From assembly GCF_003351765.1 (NCBI RefSeq), contig NZ_CP031229.1:1-64000 (forward strand): a stretch of DNA of 64,000 nt, read 5' to 3'. Position numbers and translations under genes: made by a program. The stretch is from Ornithinimicrobium avium (GTDB lineage Bacteria; Actinomycetota; Actinomycetes; Actinomycetales; Dermatophilaceae). This document shows, one piece after another, positions 45,176-53,185 of the stretch. How positions within the stretch are numbered: position 1 is the stretch's first letter; each line of letters begins with the position of its first letter. Under the pieces are notes generated by a model. It had not been told where the DNA came from and ran no database searches. It saw only the letters and a list, made by a program, of their open reading frames with translations.

Positions 45176-46104
45176 GCGCGGCACAGTGGTGGGGCGCCGG
45201 GCTCGGCCTGATGCTGGCGAGCGGTCTGGTGCTGCTCGTCGGGGCGGTGCAGCGGGCCAGGCACGTCGACGTCACGATGCGGATCGAGCCCTACCTCGAC
45301 CGGGTGCCCCAGCGCTCCTCCCTGCTGAGGACCGAGGACGGTGCAGGCTGGCAGCTGGCCGACCTGGTGCGTCCGCTGACCCACCGAGCCGGGTCGGTGC
45401 TGGACCAGGTGCTCGGAGGCACCGACTCGGTCCGCTCGCGCCTGCAGCGGGCCGGACTGGCTGCCGACGTCGAGGGATTCCGCGTGCAGCAGGTCCTCTG
45501 GGGCATCGCCGCCGCCGTCGTCATGGCGGCCCTCGGCTCGGTGCTGTGGTGGAGCCGGGGTGCGAGCGTGGTCGCCCTCGCCGTGCTCGTGGCCTGCGCC
45601 TTCGTCGGCGGCGCGGTGGCGAGGGACACCCTGCTCAGCACGGCGGCCAGCCGCCGGGAGCGGGTCATCATGGCGGAGTTCCCCGCTGTCGCCGAGCTGC
45701 TGGCCCTGTCGGTGACGGCCGGGGAGGGCACCGTGCAGGCGCTGGAGCGCGTGTCCCGGCTGTCCTCGGGCGAGCTCGCCGGTGAGCTGGAGCTGTGCCT
45801 GGCAGAGGCGCGCACCGGGGTGAGCCTGCCGGACGCGCTCGAGGCGCTCAGCCGGCGCACCGGGCTGGGCCCGATCGTGCGCTTCGTCGACGGTCTCGTC
45901 GTCGCCATCCAGCGCGGGACACCGCTGGGTGAGGTGCTGCGTGCCCAGGCTGCCGACGCCCGCGAGGCTGCCAGGCAGTCGCTCATCGAGGAGGGTGGAC
46001 GGCGCGAGATCACCATGATGATCCCCGTCGTCTTCCTGGTCCTGCCCGTGACCGTCCTCTTCGCAGTCTTCCCGGGGGTGACGATGCTGCAGATCGCCCT
46101 CTGA
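45172..46104 (+). CDS. tadC: Tad pilus inner-membrane platform protein TadC
   Basis: 310 residues from GTG 45172 (GTGA overlap). The T2SSF domain covers about 165-290, with FPAVAELLALSVTAGEGTVQ and RRTGLGPIVRFVDGL, then the final helix region REITMMIPVVFLVLPVTVLF. It acts with TadB in the cytoplasmic membrane. A 54-base gap with AAGGGA precedes the pilin-like gene. Confidence 0.9.
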   Translation: MSAAQWWGAGLGLMLASGLVLLVGAVQRARHVDVTMRIEPYLDRVPQRSSLLRTEDGAGWQLADLVRPLTHRAGSVLDQVLGGTDSVRSRLQRAGLAADVEGFRVQQVLWGIAAAVVMAALGSVLWWSRGASVVALAVLVACAFVGGAVARDTLLSTAASRRERVIMAEFPAVAELLALSVTAGEGTVQALERVSRLSSGELAGELELCLAEARTGVSLPDALEALSRRTGLGPIVRFVDGLVVAIQRGTPLGEVLRAQAADAREAARQSLIEEGGRREITMMIPVVFLVLPVTVLFAVFPGVTMLQIAL

Positions 46105-46158
46105 ACCGCTCACCGACGACCGACGACACGACACACCACGACACGAAGGGAACGCCCC

Positions 46159-46383
46159 ATGCGTCGCCGCACCACCACGCCCACCCCCCGCCACCGTCAC
46201 CCGTCCGGGACGGGCTACCTCTCCCGCGTCCGCGCCTGGTGCGACCAGCCCGAGCGCGGGGACGTCCCGGGCTGGGTCCTCATCACGATCATGACCGCCG
46301 GGCTCGTCGCCGCGCTGTGGCTGGTCGCCGAGCCGCTGCTCACCGGGATGTTCACCAGCGCGGTGTCCAGCGTCGGCGGGTGA
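46159..46383 (+). CDS. Short pilin-like protein of the Tad system
   Basis: 74 residues from ATG 46159, with GAAGGGA at 46144-46150. A basic N-terminal leader of about 30 residues is followed by ERGDVPGWVLITIMTAGLVA, then one hydrophobic helix ending in LLTGMFTSAVSSVGG. The charge pattern before the helix, with a possible prepilin peptidase site at the Gly after Arg, fits an Flp-type pilin. It is in the normal pilin position after tadC. No prepilin peptidase gene is in the window. Confidence 0.75.
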   Translation: MRRRTTTPTPRHRHPSGTGYLSRVRAWCDQPERGDVPGWVLITIMTAGLVAALWLVAEPLLTGMFTSAVSSVGG

Positions 46384-46772
46384 GCCGCGCCGCCGGCCTC
46401 GACCGCGAGCGCGGGGCCGCCGTCTCGGAGTTCGCCATGCTGGCCGGGCTCGTGAGCGTGCTCGTCCTCGCGGCCGCCCAGCTCGCCCTGGCCCTGCACC
46501 TGCACAACACGGCGACGGCGCACGTCATCGAGGGCGCCCGCTACGGGGCGAGGGCCGACTCCAGCCCGGCTGCGGGGGCCGAGCGGGCCAGGACGCTGCT
46601 GGGGTCCAGCCTGCCCGGCACCGGTGGTGTCTCGGTGACCGCCGGCCGGACGGTGGTCGCCGGCATGGAGGTCGTGGAGGTGTCCGCCTCCCTCACCATG
46701 CCGGTCTTCGGCCCGTTCGGTCCGGCCGAGGCGATGACGGTCACCGGACAGGCCTACGCGGAGGACCAGTGA
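46380..46772 (+). CDS. TadE-like pseudopilin
   Basis: 130 residues from GTG 46380 (GTGA overlap). The N-terminal RERGAAVSEFAML is the TadE-type entry into a single membrane helix, followed by a short extracytoplasmic domain. TadE proteins are minor pilins of the Tad machine. Its stop overlaps the next gene by GTGA. Confidence 0.82.
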   Translation: MSRAAGLDRERGAAVSEFAMLAGLVSVLVLAAAQLALALHLHNTATAHVIEGARYGARADSSPAAGAERARTLLGSSLPGTGGVSVTAGRTVVAGMEVVEVSASLTMPVFGPFGPAEAMTVTGQAYAEDQ

Positions 46773-47233
46773 GGACGGGACTTCCGACCATGCGGCGAGG
46801 GCCGGCGGGGTGGTCCGAGCGGGGCTCGATGACCGTGGAGGTCGCCTTCCTCCTGGTCCTGCTGGTCGTCCCGCTGTTCTACCTCGTCGCGACCCTGGGC
46901 AGGGTGCAGGCCGGGGCGTATGCCGTCTCGGCCGCCTCCCGCGAGGCCGGTCGCGCGTTCGTCACCGCGACCGACCCGGCCTCGGCCCAGGTCCGTGCCC
47001 GGGCCGCCGCGGATCTCGTCCTGGACGCGCACGGGTTCGGTCCCGGCGACGGCACCTTCGAGCTCGCCTGCTCCGCCGACTGCCTCGCCCCGGGCAGCCA
47101 GGTGGCGGTCGAGGCCCGGGTCGAGGTGCCGCTGCCGCTGGTGCCCGACTTCATGCGCGGGCGCGTCCCCTCCTCCATCGGGCTGAGCGCCGAGCACCTG
47201 GAGACCGTCGACGAGTTCAGGCCGGCAGGATGA
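46769..47233 (+). CDS. TadE/TadF-like minor pilin
   Basis: 154 residues from GTG 46769. SERGSMTVEVAFLLVLLVVP is the prepilin-like segment, with the conserved Glu in the helix. A small extracytoplasmic domain with a cysteine pair (CSADC) follows. It is probably the TadF counterpart. It is coupled to both neighbours. Confidence 0.8.
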   Translation: MRTGLPTMRRGPAGWSERGSMTVEVAFLLVLLVVPLFYLVATLGRVQAGAYAVSAASREAGRAFVTATDPASAQVRARAAADLVLDAHGFGPGDGTFELACSADCLAPGSQVAVEARVEVPLPLVPDFMRGRVPSSIGLSAEHLETVDEFRPAG

Positions 47234-47712
47234 GAGGAGGCGGACCGGTGGCACGCGACGACGCCCTCGGGGACACCGAGTCGGGCCAGATCAGCATCCT
47301 GCTGGTCGGGATGGTGGCCCTCACCCTGATGATCGTCATGGGGATCGTGGGGGTCACCTCGGTCCAGCTGAGCCGGATCAACCTGCTCGACGCCGCCGAC
47401 GCCGCGGCCCTGGACGCCAGCGACGCCCTGGCCGCCGAGCGCGCCTACGGGGAGGGTGTCGCCGGCGGGGTGCCGCTCACCGACGAGACGGTCCTGGCTG
47501 CCGCGACCGCGCACCTCGCGCAACGGGCGATGCCGACGCGGCTTTCCGGCTGGGAGGTCGCGCCGGGCACGGGGACCCCCGACGGGCGCACCGCGGTCGT
47601 CGCCGTGCGGGGCACCGCGCGGATCCCGGTGGTGAGCCCGGTGCTGGAGCAGCTCGGCGGCGGAGTGACGATCACGGTCACGTCCTCGGCCCGCAGCGAC
47701 ATCGTCCCGTGA
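47230..47712 (+). CDS. TadG-like / Rv3654c-type pilus-associated protein
   Basis: 160 residues from ATG 47230 (ATGA overlap). A GTG at 47248 with GAGAGGAGG upstream is an equally good start and would give 154 residues. ESGQISILLVGMVALTLMIV is the N-terminal membrane segment, followed by LDAADAAALDASDA. This resembles the Flp-pilus assembly TadE/G-like proteins at the end of actinobacterial tad operons. It is the last gene of the operon. Confidence 0.75.
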   Translation: MRGGGPVARDDALGDTESGQISILLVGMVALTLMIVMGIVGVTSVQLSRINLLDAADAAALDASDALAAERAYGEGVAGGVPLTDETVLAAATAHLAQRAMPTRLSGWEVAPGTGTPDGRTAVVAVRGTARIPVVSPVLEQLGGGVTITVTSSARSDIVP

Positions 47713-47758
47713 GGCCGGCACGGGTTGCCCCGCGCCGGACCGCTGGGAGACTGGGCCC

Positions 47759-48454
47759 GTGCGCGACATCACGACCGAGATCTTCCAGGCCGTCCTCTTC
47801 GACAACGACGGCACGCTGACCGACTCCACGGCCGCGGTGGAGCGCTCCTGGGCCGCGTGGGCCGAGCACCACGAGGTTCCCCTCGAGCGGCTCGTGCGCT
47901 TCCACGGCGTGCCCAGCCGCAGCATCGTGCAGGCCGTCGTCGAGCCTCACGTGGACGTCGACCAGGCCACGGCCGACATCGACCGGCGCGAGCTGGAGGA
48001 CCTCGAGGACGTCGTCGCCCTGCCCGGCGCGGTCGAGGCCATGGCGGCCGTGGGGGACCGGGCGGCGATCGTCACCTCGGCGGGCAGGGAGCTGGCCGAG
48101 CTCCGCCTCACCGCCGCCGGCCTGCGCGCACCCGAGGCGTTCGTCACGGCCGACGACATCACCCGCGGCAAGCCTGACCCCCAGCCCTATCTCATCGGTG
48201 CGGCCCGGCTCGGCGCGGACCCGCACCGCTGCCTGGTCGTGGAGGACGCTCCCGCCGGGGTGGCGTCGGGCCGCGCGGCCGGCGCGGCGACCCTGGCGCT
48301 CACCACGACCAGCCCGGCGGAGGACCTCGACGCCGACCTCGTCGTCGCCGACCTCTCGCAGGTCGTCTTCACCGAGGGGCCCGAGGGCATCCGGCTCCGC
48401 CTGCGCGCGCGGGAAGGCGCGCGGGAAGGGCGGGAAGGCTCGTCGGGCCGCTGA
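47759..48454 (+). CDS. HAD family phosphatase (sugar-phosphatase type)
   Basis: 231 residues from GTG 47759. HAD motif I is LFDNDGTLTDST, motif II IVTSAGRE, motif III with the lysine in RGKPDPQPY, and motif IV VVEDAPAGVASGRAAG. The GKPxPxxY and EDAPAG forms are typical of the DOG/glycerol-phosphatase subgroup. It has DNDGT rather than the common DxDGT with another middle residue; this is still catalytic. The last 20 residues are Arg/Glu/Gly repeats (REGAREGREG). Substrate unknown. Confidence 0.88.
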   Translation: MRDITTEIFQAVLFDNDGTLTDSTAAVERSWAAWAEHHEVPLERLVRFHGVPSRSIVQAVVEPHVDVDQATADIDRRELEDLEDVVALPGAVEAMAAVGDRAAIVTSAGRELAELRLTAAGLRAPEAFVTADDITRGKPDPQPYLIGAARLGADPHRCLVVEDAPAGVASGRAAGAATLALTTTSPAEDLDADLVVADLSQVVFTEGPEGIRLRLRAREGAREGREGSSGR

Positions 48455-48481
48455 CCTGCGTGGTGGGACAGCACGGCGAAC

Positions 48482-48495
48482 TTACGGTACCGTAA
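48482..48495. promoter_or_regulatory. 14-bp perfect palindrome, operator 1 of the nitronate monooxygenase gene
   Basis: TTACGGTACCGTAA is a perfect palindrome about 58 bases before the start of the gene at 48554. Its form is like TetR-family operators. A second inverted repeat follows with a centre 30 bases away. The regulator is not in the window. Confidence 0.65.
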
Positions 48496-48509
48496 CCTAC
48501 GCGACCGAA

Positions 48510-48527
48510 ACCTACGCTCCCGTAGGT
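48510..48527. promoter_or_regulatory. Inverted repeat, operator 2 of the nitronate monooxygenase gene
   Basis: ACCTACG-CTCC-CGTAGGT has 7-bp arms and a 4-base spacer. Its centre lies 30 bases (about three helical turns) from that of the first palindrome. It is 26 bases before the start codon at 48554, a place where a bound repressor would block transcription. Confidence 0.65.
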
Positions 48528-48553
48528 CCCCGATCCGGAAGTGACCCCCGCGC

Positions 48554-50050
48554 ATGGCTGTTGCACACCCAGAGCACGTCCGCACCGCACGCTCAGCCCC
48601 CGAGCGCTCCCGACCCCTGGTCATCCAGGGTGGTATGGGGATCGCCGTCTCCGGCTGGCGGCTGGCCCACGAGGTCGCCAAGTCCGGCCATCTCGGCGTC
48701 GTCTCGGGCACCGCGATGGACGCGGTCCTCTCCCGCACGCTGCAGGACGGCGACCGGGGCGGGCACTACCGCCGTGCCATGGCCCGCTTCCCGAGCCAGG
48801 CCATGGCAGAGCGGGTCCTGGACAAGTACTTCATCGAGGGCGGCAAGGACCCCGACACCCCCTACAAGCCGATCCCCAAGCTGACGCTGGAGACCGCCCG
48901 GGCCGGCCAGGAGCTGGCCGTCGTGGGCAACTTCGCCGAGGTCTGGCTGGCCAAGGACGGGCTGGGGGAGGGCGGCGTCGTCGGCGTGAACTGCCTGGAG
49001 AAGGTGCAGATGGCCACGCCGACCGCGATCCTCGGGGCGATGCTCGCGGGCGTCGACTACGTGCTCATGGGCGCGGGCATCCCCCGGGAGATCCCGCAGC
49101 TGCTGCGCGACCTGAGCGCGGGGAAGGTGGGGCGGATCAGCGCCGACGTCGTCGGCGGGACGTCCCGCCACTACATCACCGTCGACCCCGTCGACCTGCT
49201 GGGCGAGGAGCTGCCGGTGATGGGCAAGCCGGACTTCCTGGCGATCGTCTCGGTCGACCAGCTGGCCTCCTACCTCTACCGCGACCCCGACATCCGCCCC
49301 GACGGCTTCGTGGTCGAGCGCCCCCCGGCCGGCGGGCACTCCGCACCCCCGCGCGGCAAGCTCCAGCTGGACGAGGCGGGCGAGCCGGTCTACGGCAGCC
49401 GCGACGAGGCCGACCTGCAGAAGGTGGCCGCCCTGGGCCTGCCGTTCTGGCTGGCCGGCGCCTACGGCACGCCCGAGCAGGTGGCCGAGGCCGTCCGCGC
49501 GGGTGCGGCGGGCGTCCAGGTCGGGACGGTCTTCGCGCTGTCCCACGACTCCGGGCTGGCCCCGGAGGCCCGCGCCCAGATGCTGGAGCGGCTGCGCACC
49601 GACGACCTCACCGTGCGCAACGACCCGCGCGCCAGCCCGACCGGCTTCCCGTTCAAGGTCGCCACGCTGGAGGGCACCGCGAGCCAGACCGAGGTCTACG
49701 AGGCCCGCCCCCGGCTGTGCGACCTGTCCTACCTGCGCCAGCCCTACGAGCGCGAGGACGGCACGGTCGGCTACCGCTGCGCCGCGGAGCCGGTGCACAT
49801 GTACCTCAAGAAGGGCGGCACCCTGGAGGACACCGAGGGCCGCAAGTGCCTGTGCAACGGGCTGATGGCCAACATCGGGCTGGGCCAGCACCGCAAGGAC
49901 GGCTACGTCGAGGACCTGCTCGTCACCCTCGGCCAGGACCTCGCCGGCGCCAAGGAGCTCATCCGCCGCTACGCGCAGGGCTGGCGGGCGGTCCACGCCC
50001 TGCAGTACCTCCAGGAGCGCCTGCCGGTCGTCCGGCTCGCCTCCGTCTGA
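48554..50050 (+). CDS. Nitronate monooxygenase-like FMN enzyme
   Basis: 498 residues from ATG 48554. TIM-barrel motifs of the 2-nitropropane dioxygenase family are seen: PLVIQGGMGIAVSGWRLAHE at the N-terminus, VVGVNCLEKV, VDYVLMGAGIPREIP, and a later FMN-phosphate site AGAAGVQVGTVFALS. A long C-terminal extension carries cysteines in GYRC and KCLCNG. The enzyme class oxidises nitronates, but this long subgroup may act on other substrates, for example as a flavin reductase-linked enzyme in lipid metabolism. Two palindromic operators precede it. Confidence 0.82.
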   Translation: MAVAHPEHVRTARSAPERSRPLVIQGGMGIAVSGWRLAHEVAKSGHLGVVSGTAMDAVLSRTLQDGDRGGHYRRAMARFPSQAMAERVLDKYFIEGGKDPDTPYKPIPKLTLETARAGQELAVVGNFAEVWLAKDGLGEGGVVGVNCLEKVQMATPTAILGAMLAGVDYVLMGAGIPREIPQLLRDLSAGKVGRISADVVGGTSRHYITVDPVDLLGEELPVMGKPDFLAIVSVDQLASYLYRDPDIRPDGFVVERPPAGGHSAPPRGKLQLDEAGEPVYGSRDEADLQKVAALGLPFWLAGAYGTPEQVAEAVRAGAAGVQVGTVFALSHDSGLAPEARAQMLERLRTDDLTVRNDPRASPTGFPFKVATLEGTASQTEVYEARPRLCDLSYLRQPYEREDGTVGYRCAAEPVHMYLKKGGTLEDTEGRKCLCNGLMANIGLGQHRKDGYVEDLLVTLGQDLAGAKELIRRYAQGWRAVHALQYLQERLPVVRLASV

Positions 50051-50114
50051 CCGACCCGCACCACGGACGCGGCCCACCGGGTCGCCGGTCCGGCGCGGCA
50101 CGTCCCCCTCCCCC

Positions 50115-50171
50115 TTGTGGGACGGCTCTCTCGTCCGTATGGTGGGAGGACAGTCCCACGATGTGGTGGGA
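50115..50171 (+). promoter_or_regulatory. Promoter with phased GTGGGA boxes before the GcvT-like gene
   Basis: TTGTGG (50115-50120) and TATGGT (50138-50143) are 17 bases apart and form a promoter. GTGGGA occurs at 50117-50122, 50142-50147 and 50166-50171, and its inverse TCCCAC at 50154-50159. The steps are 25, 12 and 12 bases. The boxes overlap both promoter elements, as expected for a repressor. The regulator is unknown. Confidence 0.6.
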
Positions 50172-50204
50172 TACGAGCGACGCACCAGGAAGGAAGTGGT
50201 GACG

Positions 50205-51521
50205 ATGGCTCTCGAAGGCGCCAACGTCCCCTCGGTCGACCAGCGCGACCGGACGGTCCCGATCAACCTGCGCCAGTCCGGCCGCACGCCGGTGGAGCTG
50301 CTGATCTCCACCCGCATCCGCAAGTCGCCCTACTGGGAGCTGTCCCATCAGGCGGGGTGCTGGCGGGCGGAGGTCTACAACCGGATGTACCACCCGCGCG
50401 GCTACGTCCGCCCCGAGGACGGCGGCGCGATGGCGGAGTACGCCTCCCTCGTGCACGACGTGACCCTGTGGAACGTGGCCGTGGAGAGGCAGATCCAGGT
50501 CGTCGGCCCGGACGCCGAGGCCTTCGTCGACCGGGTCATCACCCGAGACGCGACCCGGATCTCGCCGATGCGGGCGCGCTACGTGATCCTGTGCAACGAG
50601 GACGGCGGCATCCTCAACGACCCGGTGCTGCTGCGGCTCTCCGCCGAGGAGTTCTGGTTCAGCTGCTCCGACTCCGACCTCCTGCTGTGGCTGCAGGGCG
50701 TCAACGTCGGTCTGGGCCACGACGTGCAGATCCGGGAGATCGACGTGTCCCCGGTCCAGGTCCAGGGCCCGCGCTCCGCCGACCTGATGGTCGACCTCGT
50801 CGGTGCCGAGGTGCTCGACGTGCCCTCCTACGGGCTGATGCAGGCTTCCGTGGCCGGGCTGGACGTCGTCGTCTCGCAGACCGGCTTCAGCGGCGAGAAG
50901 GGCTACGAGATCTACCTGCGGGACGCCACGCTGCACGCCGAGCGGCTGTGGCAGGCCGTCCTGGACGCGGGCGAGCGCCACGGGCTGCAGGTCATCGCTC
51001 CCGCGCACCACCGGCGCGTCGCGGCCGGCATCCTGTCCTGGGGCCAGGACATGGACGTCGAGACGCTGCCCTTCCAGGTCAACCTGGGCTACCAGGTGCC
51101 CAAGGAGGGGGAGAAGGCGGGCGACTACATCGGCAGGCAGCGGCTGGAGGAGGTGCGCGCCGAGCTCGAGGCGGGCGGCACGCCCTACACCCACCAGCTG
51201 GTGGGCATGCGGCTCGGAGGCCGGCCGATCACCGACTACGCCCCGGACTTCTGGCTGATCTCCGGGGGCCCGGAGGACGACCCGGACGGCTACGTCACCT
51301 CGCCCTGGTGGTCCCCGGAGCTGGAGACGAACATCGCGATGGGTTTCGTGCCGGTGGACCGGGCCGGTCCGGGCACCAGGCTGTGGGTGCACCTGCCGGA
51401 GGACTACGCCGAGACCCCGGGGGTCCCGGTGCCGGCCGAGGTGGTGGAGATGCCGTTCCGCCCCTCGGTCAACCCGAACACGCGCGAGGCCCTGCGCGAG
51501 CGCGCGACCGACGCCTCCTGA
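50205..51521 (+). CDS. GcvT-family folate-dependent methyltransferase
   Basis: 438 residues from ATG 50205, with AGGAAGGA about 10 bases upstream. The GcvT fold pattern is visible: EYASLVHDVTLWNVAVERQI, GPDAEAFVDRVITRDATRIS, RARYVILCNEDGGILNDPVL and QTGFSGEKGYEIYL, with a C-terminal barrel domain. Members include the glycine cleavage T-protein, DMSP demethylase DmdA and aromatic O-demethylases. No gcvH or gcvP is nearby and the length is above that of GcvT, so a demethylase or related role is more likely. It is transcribed from its own regulated promoter. Confidence 0.8.
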   Translation: MALEGANVPSVDQRDRTVPINLRQSGRTPVELLISTRIRKSPYWELSHQAGCWRAEVYNRMYHPRGYVRPEDGGAMAEYASLVHDVTLWNVAVERQIQVVGPDAEAFVDRVITRDATRISPMRARYVILCNEDGGILNDPVLLRLSAEEFWFSCSDSDLLLWLQGVNVGLGHDVQIREIDVSPVQVQGPRSADLMVDLVGAEVLDVPSYGLMQASVAGLDVVVSQTGFSGEKGYEIYLRDATLHAERLWQAVLDAGERHGLQVIAPAHHRRVAAGILSWGQDMDVETLPFQVNLGYQVPKEGEKAGDYIGRQRLEEVRAELEAGGTPYTHQLVGMRLGGRPITDYAPDFWLISGGPEDDPDGYVTSPWWSPELETNIAMGFVPVDRAGPGTRLWVHLPEDYAETPGVPVPAEVVEMPFRPSVNPNTREALRERATDAS

Positions 51522-51545
51522 GCGAACCGGGCGGGGCGCCGCGGG

Positions 51546-51958
51546 CTACTCGCCGACCTGACCGTCGACCGACTCGCACGCGAGCGCGCCACCGACGTCT
51601 CCCACGTCGTGCGCAGCTCCTCGGGCCCGTCGGCCACCGCCGAGCTCCACTCCCAGCTCTCGTCCGCGGCCCAGTCGACACCGGCCCACGGGTCCGGCTC
51701 CGGCTGCCCCGCGGCGGTCTGCGTGAACCAGTAGTCCTCCACCCAGGCGAGGTGCTTGACCAGCCCGGCGAGCGTCATACCCGTGGGGTGGAGCCGGGCG
51801 CGCAGACCCTCCTCGCCCAGTCCCCGCGTCTTCCACGCCAGCGTCGCGCGCTGGAAGTCCAGGAAGCCCAGCAGCGTCGCCGCCTCGCCGGCCACGAACG
51901 GTGGCTCCGGCCGCCCGTGCTCGTCGGTGATGGTCTCGTCGCTGGGCGTGGGGTGCAT
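51546..51958 (-). pseudogene. DinB-family protein with internal deletion and frameshift
   Basis: From ATG 51958 the frame encodes ITDEHGRPEPPFVAGEAATL, ATLAWKTRGL, LHPTGMTLAGLVKHLAWVED and VDWAADESWEWSSA, the N-terminal two-thirds of a DinB-like four-helix protein. After ETSVARSR the family's third part is absent. The expected end, CESVDGQVGE, appears in another frame and stops at TAG 51546-51548. About 50-60 codons appear to be deleted at about 51580-51600. The metal-binding histidine of the last helix is lost. Confidence 0.75.
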
Positions 51959-52052
51959 CTCGGCGAGGCTACGGGAAGCGGTAGGCAGTGTCTCCTGCGG
52001 TCGGTCCGGTCGACCGACGACCACGGCGCAGGGGCGGCCCAGGGCGGTCGCG

Positions 52053-52058
52053 TACCCT
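52053..52058 (+). promoter_or_regulatory. -10 box of prfB, leaderless arrangement
   Basis: TACCCT ends eight bases before GTG 52067, with no ribosome site between. A transcription start at or one to two bases from the GTG is expected. Confidence 0.4.
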
Positions 52059-52066
52059 TGATCCTC

Positions 52067-53185
52067 GTGGCCGTGGACTTCGAGAACGAGATCAAGCACC
52101 TGCGCACGACGATGGGGTCCGTGCGCGAGGTGACCGACCTGGGGCGCCTGGAGAGCCAGATCAGCGAGCTGGAGACGAAGGTCTCGGCGCCCGACCTGTG
52201 GGACGACCAGGAGGTGGCCCAGCAGGTGACCTCCGCGCTGTCCCGGGCCAAGGCCGAGCACGACCGGGTGACGGGCATGGACACGCGGGTCGACGACCTG
52301 GAGGCCCTCGTCGAGCTGGGCACCGAGGAGAACGACGCGGAGACGCTGGTCGAGGCCGAGAAGGAGCTGGGCAGGGTCAGGCGCGCCGTCGAGCAGCTCG
52401 AGGTGCGAACCCTGCTCAACGGCGAGTACGACGAGCGCGAGGCGGTCGTGACGATCCGTGCGGGGGCCGGGGGCGTGGACGCGGCCGACTTCGCCGAGAT
52501 GCTCATGCGGATGTACCTGCGCTGGGCCGAGCGCCACGGCTACCCGACGGCGGTGCTGGACACCTCCTACGCGGAGGAGGCCGGGCTGAAGTCGGCCACC
52601 TTCGAGGTCAAGGCGCCCTACGCCTTCGGCCACCTCGCCGTCGAGGCCGGCACCCACCGTCTGGTGCGGATCAGCCCGTTCGACAACCAGGGGCGGCGCC
52701 AGACCAGCTTCGCCGCGGTCGAGGTCGTCCCGCTCATCGAGAGCACCGACTCCATCGAGATCCCCGAGAACGACCTCAAGATCGACGTCTTCCGCAGCTC
52801 CGGCCCCGGCGGCCAGTCGGTCAATACCACCGACTCCGCGGTCCGGATGACCCACCTGCCGACCGGGACGGTCGTCTCGATGCAGAACGAGAAGTCCCAG
52901 ATCCAGAACCGCGCCGCCGCTCTGCGCGTCCTCCAGTCGCGACTGCTGCTGCTGAAGAAGGCGGAGGAGGACGCCGCGCGCAAGGAGATGGCCGGCGACG
53001 TCAAGGCCAGCTGGGGCGAGCAGATGCGCTCCTACGTCCTGCACCCCTACCAGATGGTCAAGGACCTGCGCACCAACCACGAGGTCGGCTCCACCAGCGC
53101 GGTCCTCGACGGTGAGATCGACGACTTCATCGAGGCGGGGATCCGGTGGAAGCGCGCGCGGGAGAAGTCGGAGGACCGGGCGTGA
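52067..53185 (+). CDS. prfB: Peptide chain release factor 2
   Basis: 372 residues from GTG 52067. The GGQ motif is at 248-250 (SSGPGGQSVN), and the stop-codon recognition tripeptide SPF is in RISPFDNQGRRQTSF, so it reads UGA and UAA. No in-frame stop or programmed frameshift site interrupts the start region, unlike in E. coli. The gene order prfB then ftsE-ftsX-smpB is common in actinobacteria. Here an aldehyde dehydrogenase and three minus-strand genes are inserted between them. The stop overlaps the next GTG. Confidence 0.96.
   Translation: MAVDFENEIKHLRTTMGSVREVTDLGRLESQISELETKVSAPDLWDDQEVAQQVTSALSRAKAEHDRVTGMDTRVDDLEALVELGTEENDAETLVEAEKELGRVRRAVEQLEVRTLLNGEYDEREAVVTIRAGAGGVDAADFAEMLMRMYLRWAERHGYPTAVLDTSYAEEAGLKSATFEVKAPYAFGHLAVEAGTHRLVRISPFDNQGRRQTSFAAVEVVPLIESTDSIEIPENDLKIDVFRSSGPGGQSVNTTDSAVRMTHLPTGTVVSMQNEKSQIQNRAAALRVLQSRLLLLKKAEEDAARKEMAGDVKASWGEQMRSYVLHPYQMVKDLRTNHEVGSTSAVLDGEIDDFIEAGIRWKRAREKSEDRA

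Noticed and set aside
52067..52200. Programmed frameshift in prfB
   Set aside because: The frame is open from GTG with family sequence throughout, and no internal UGA is present.
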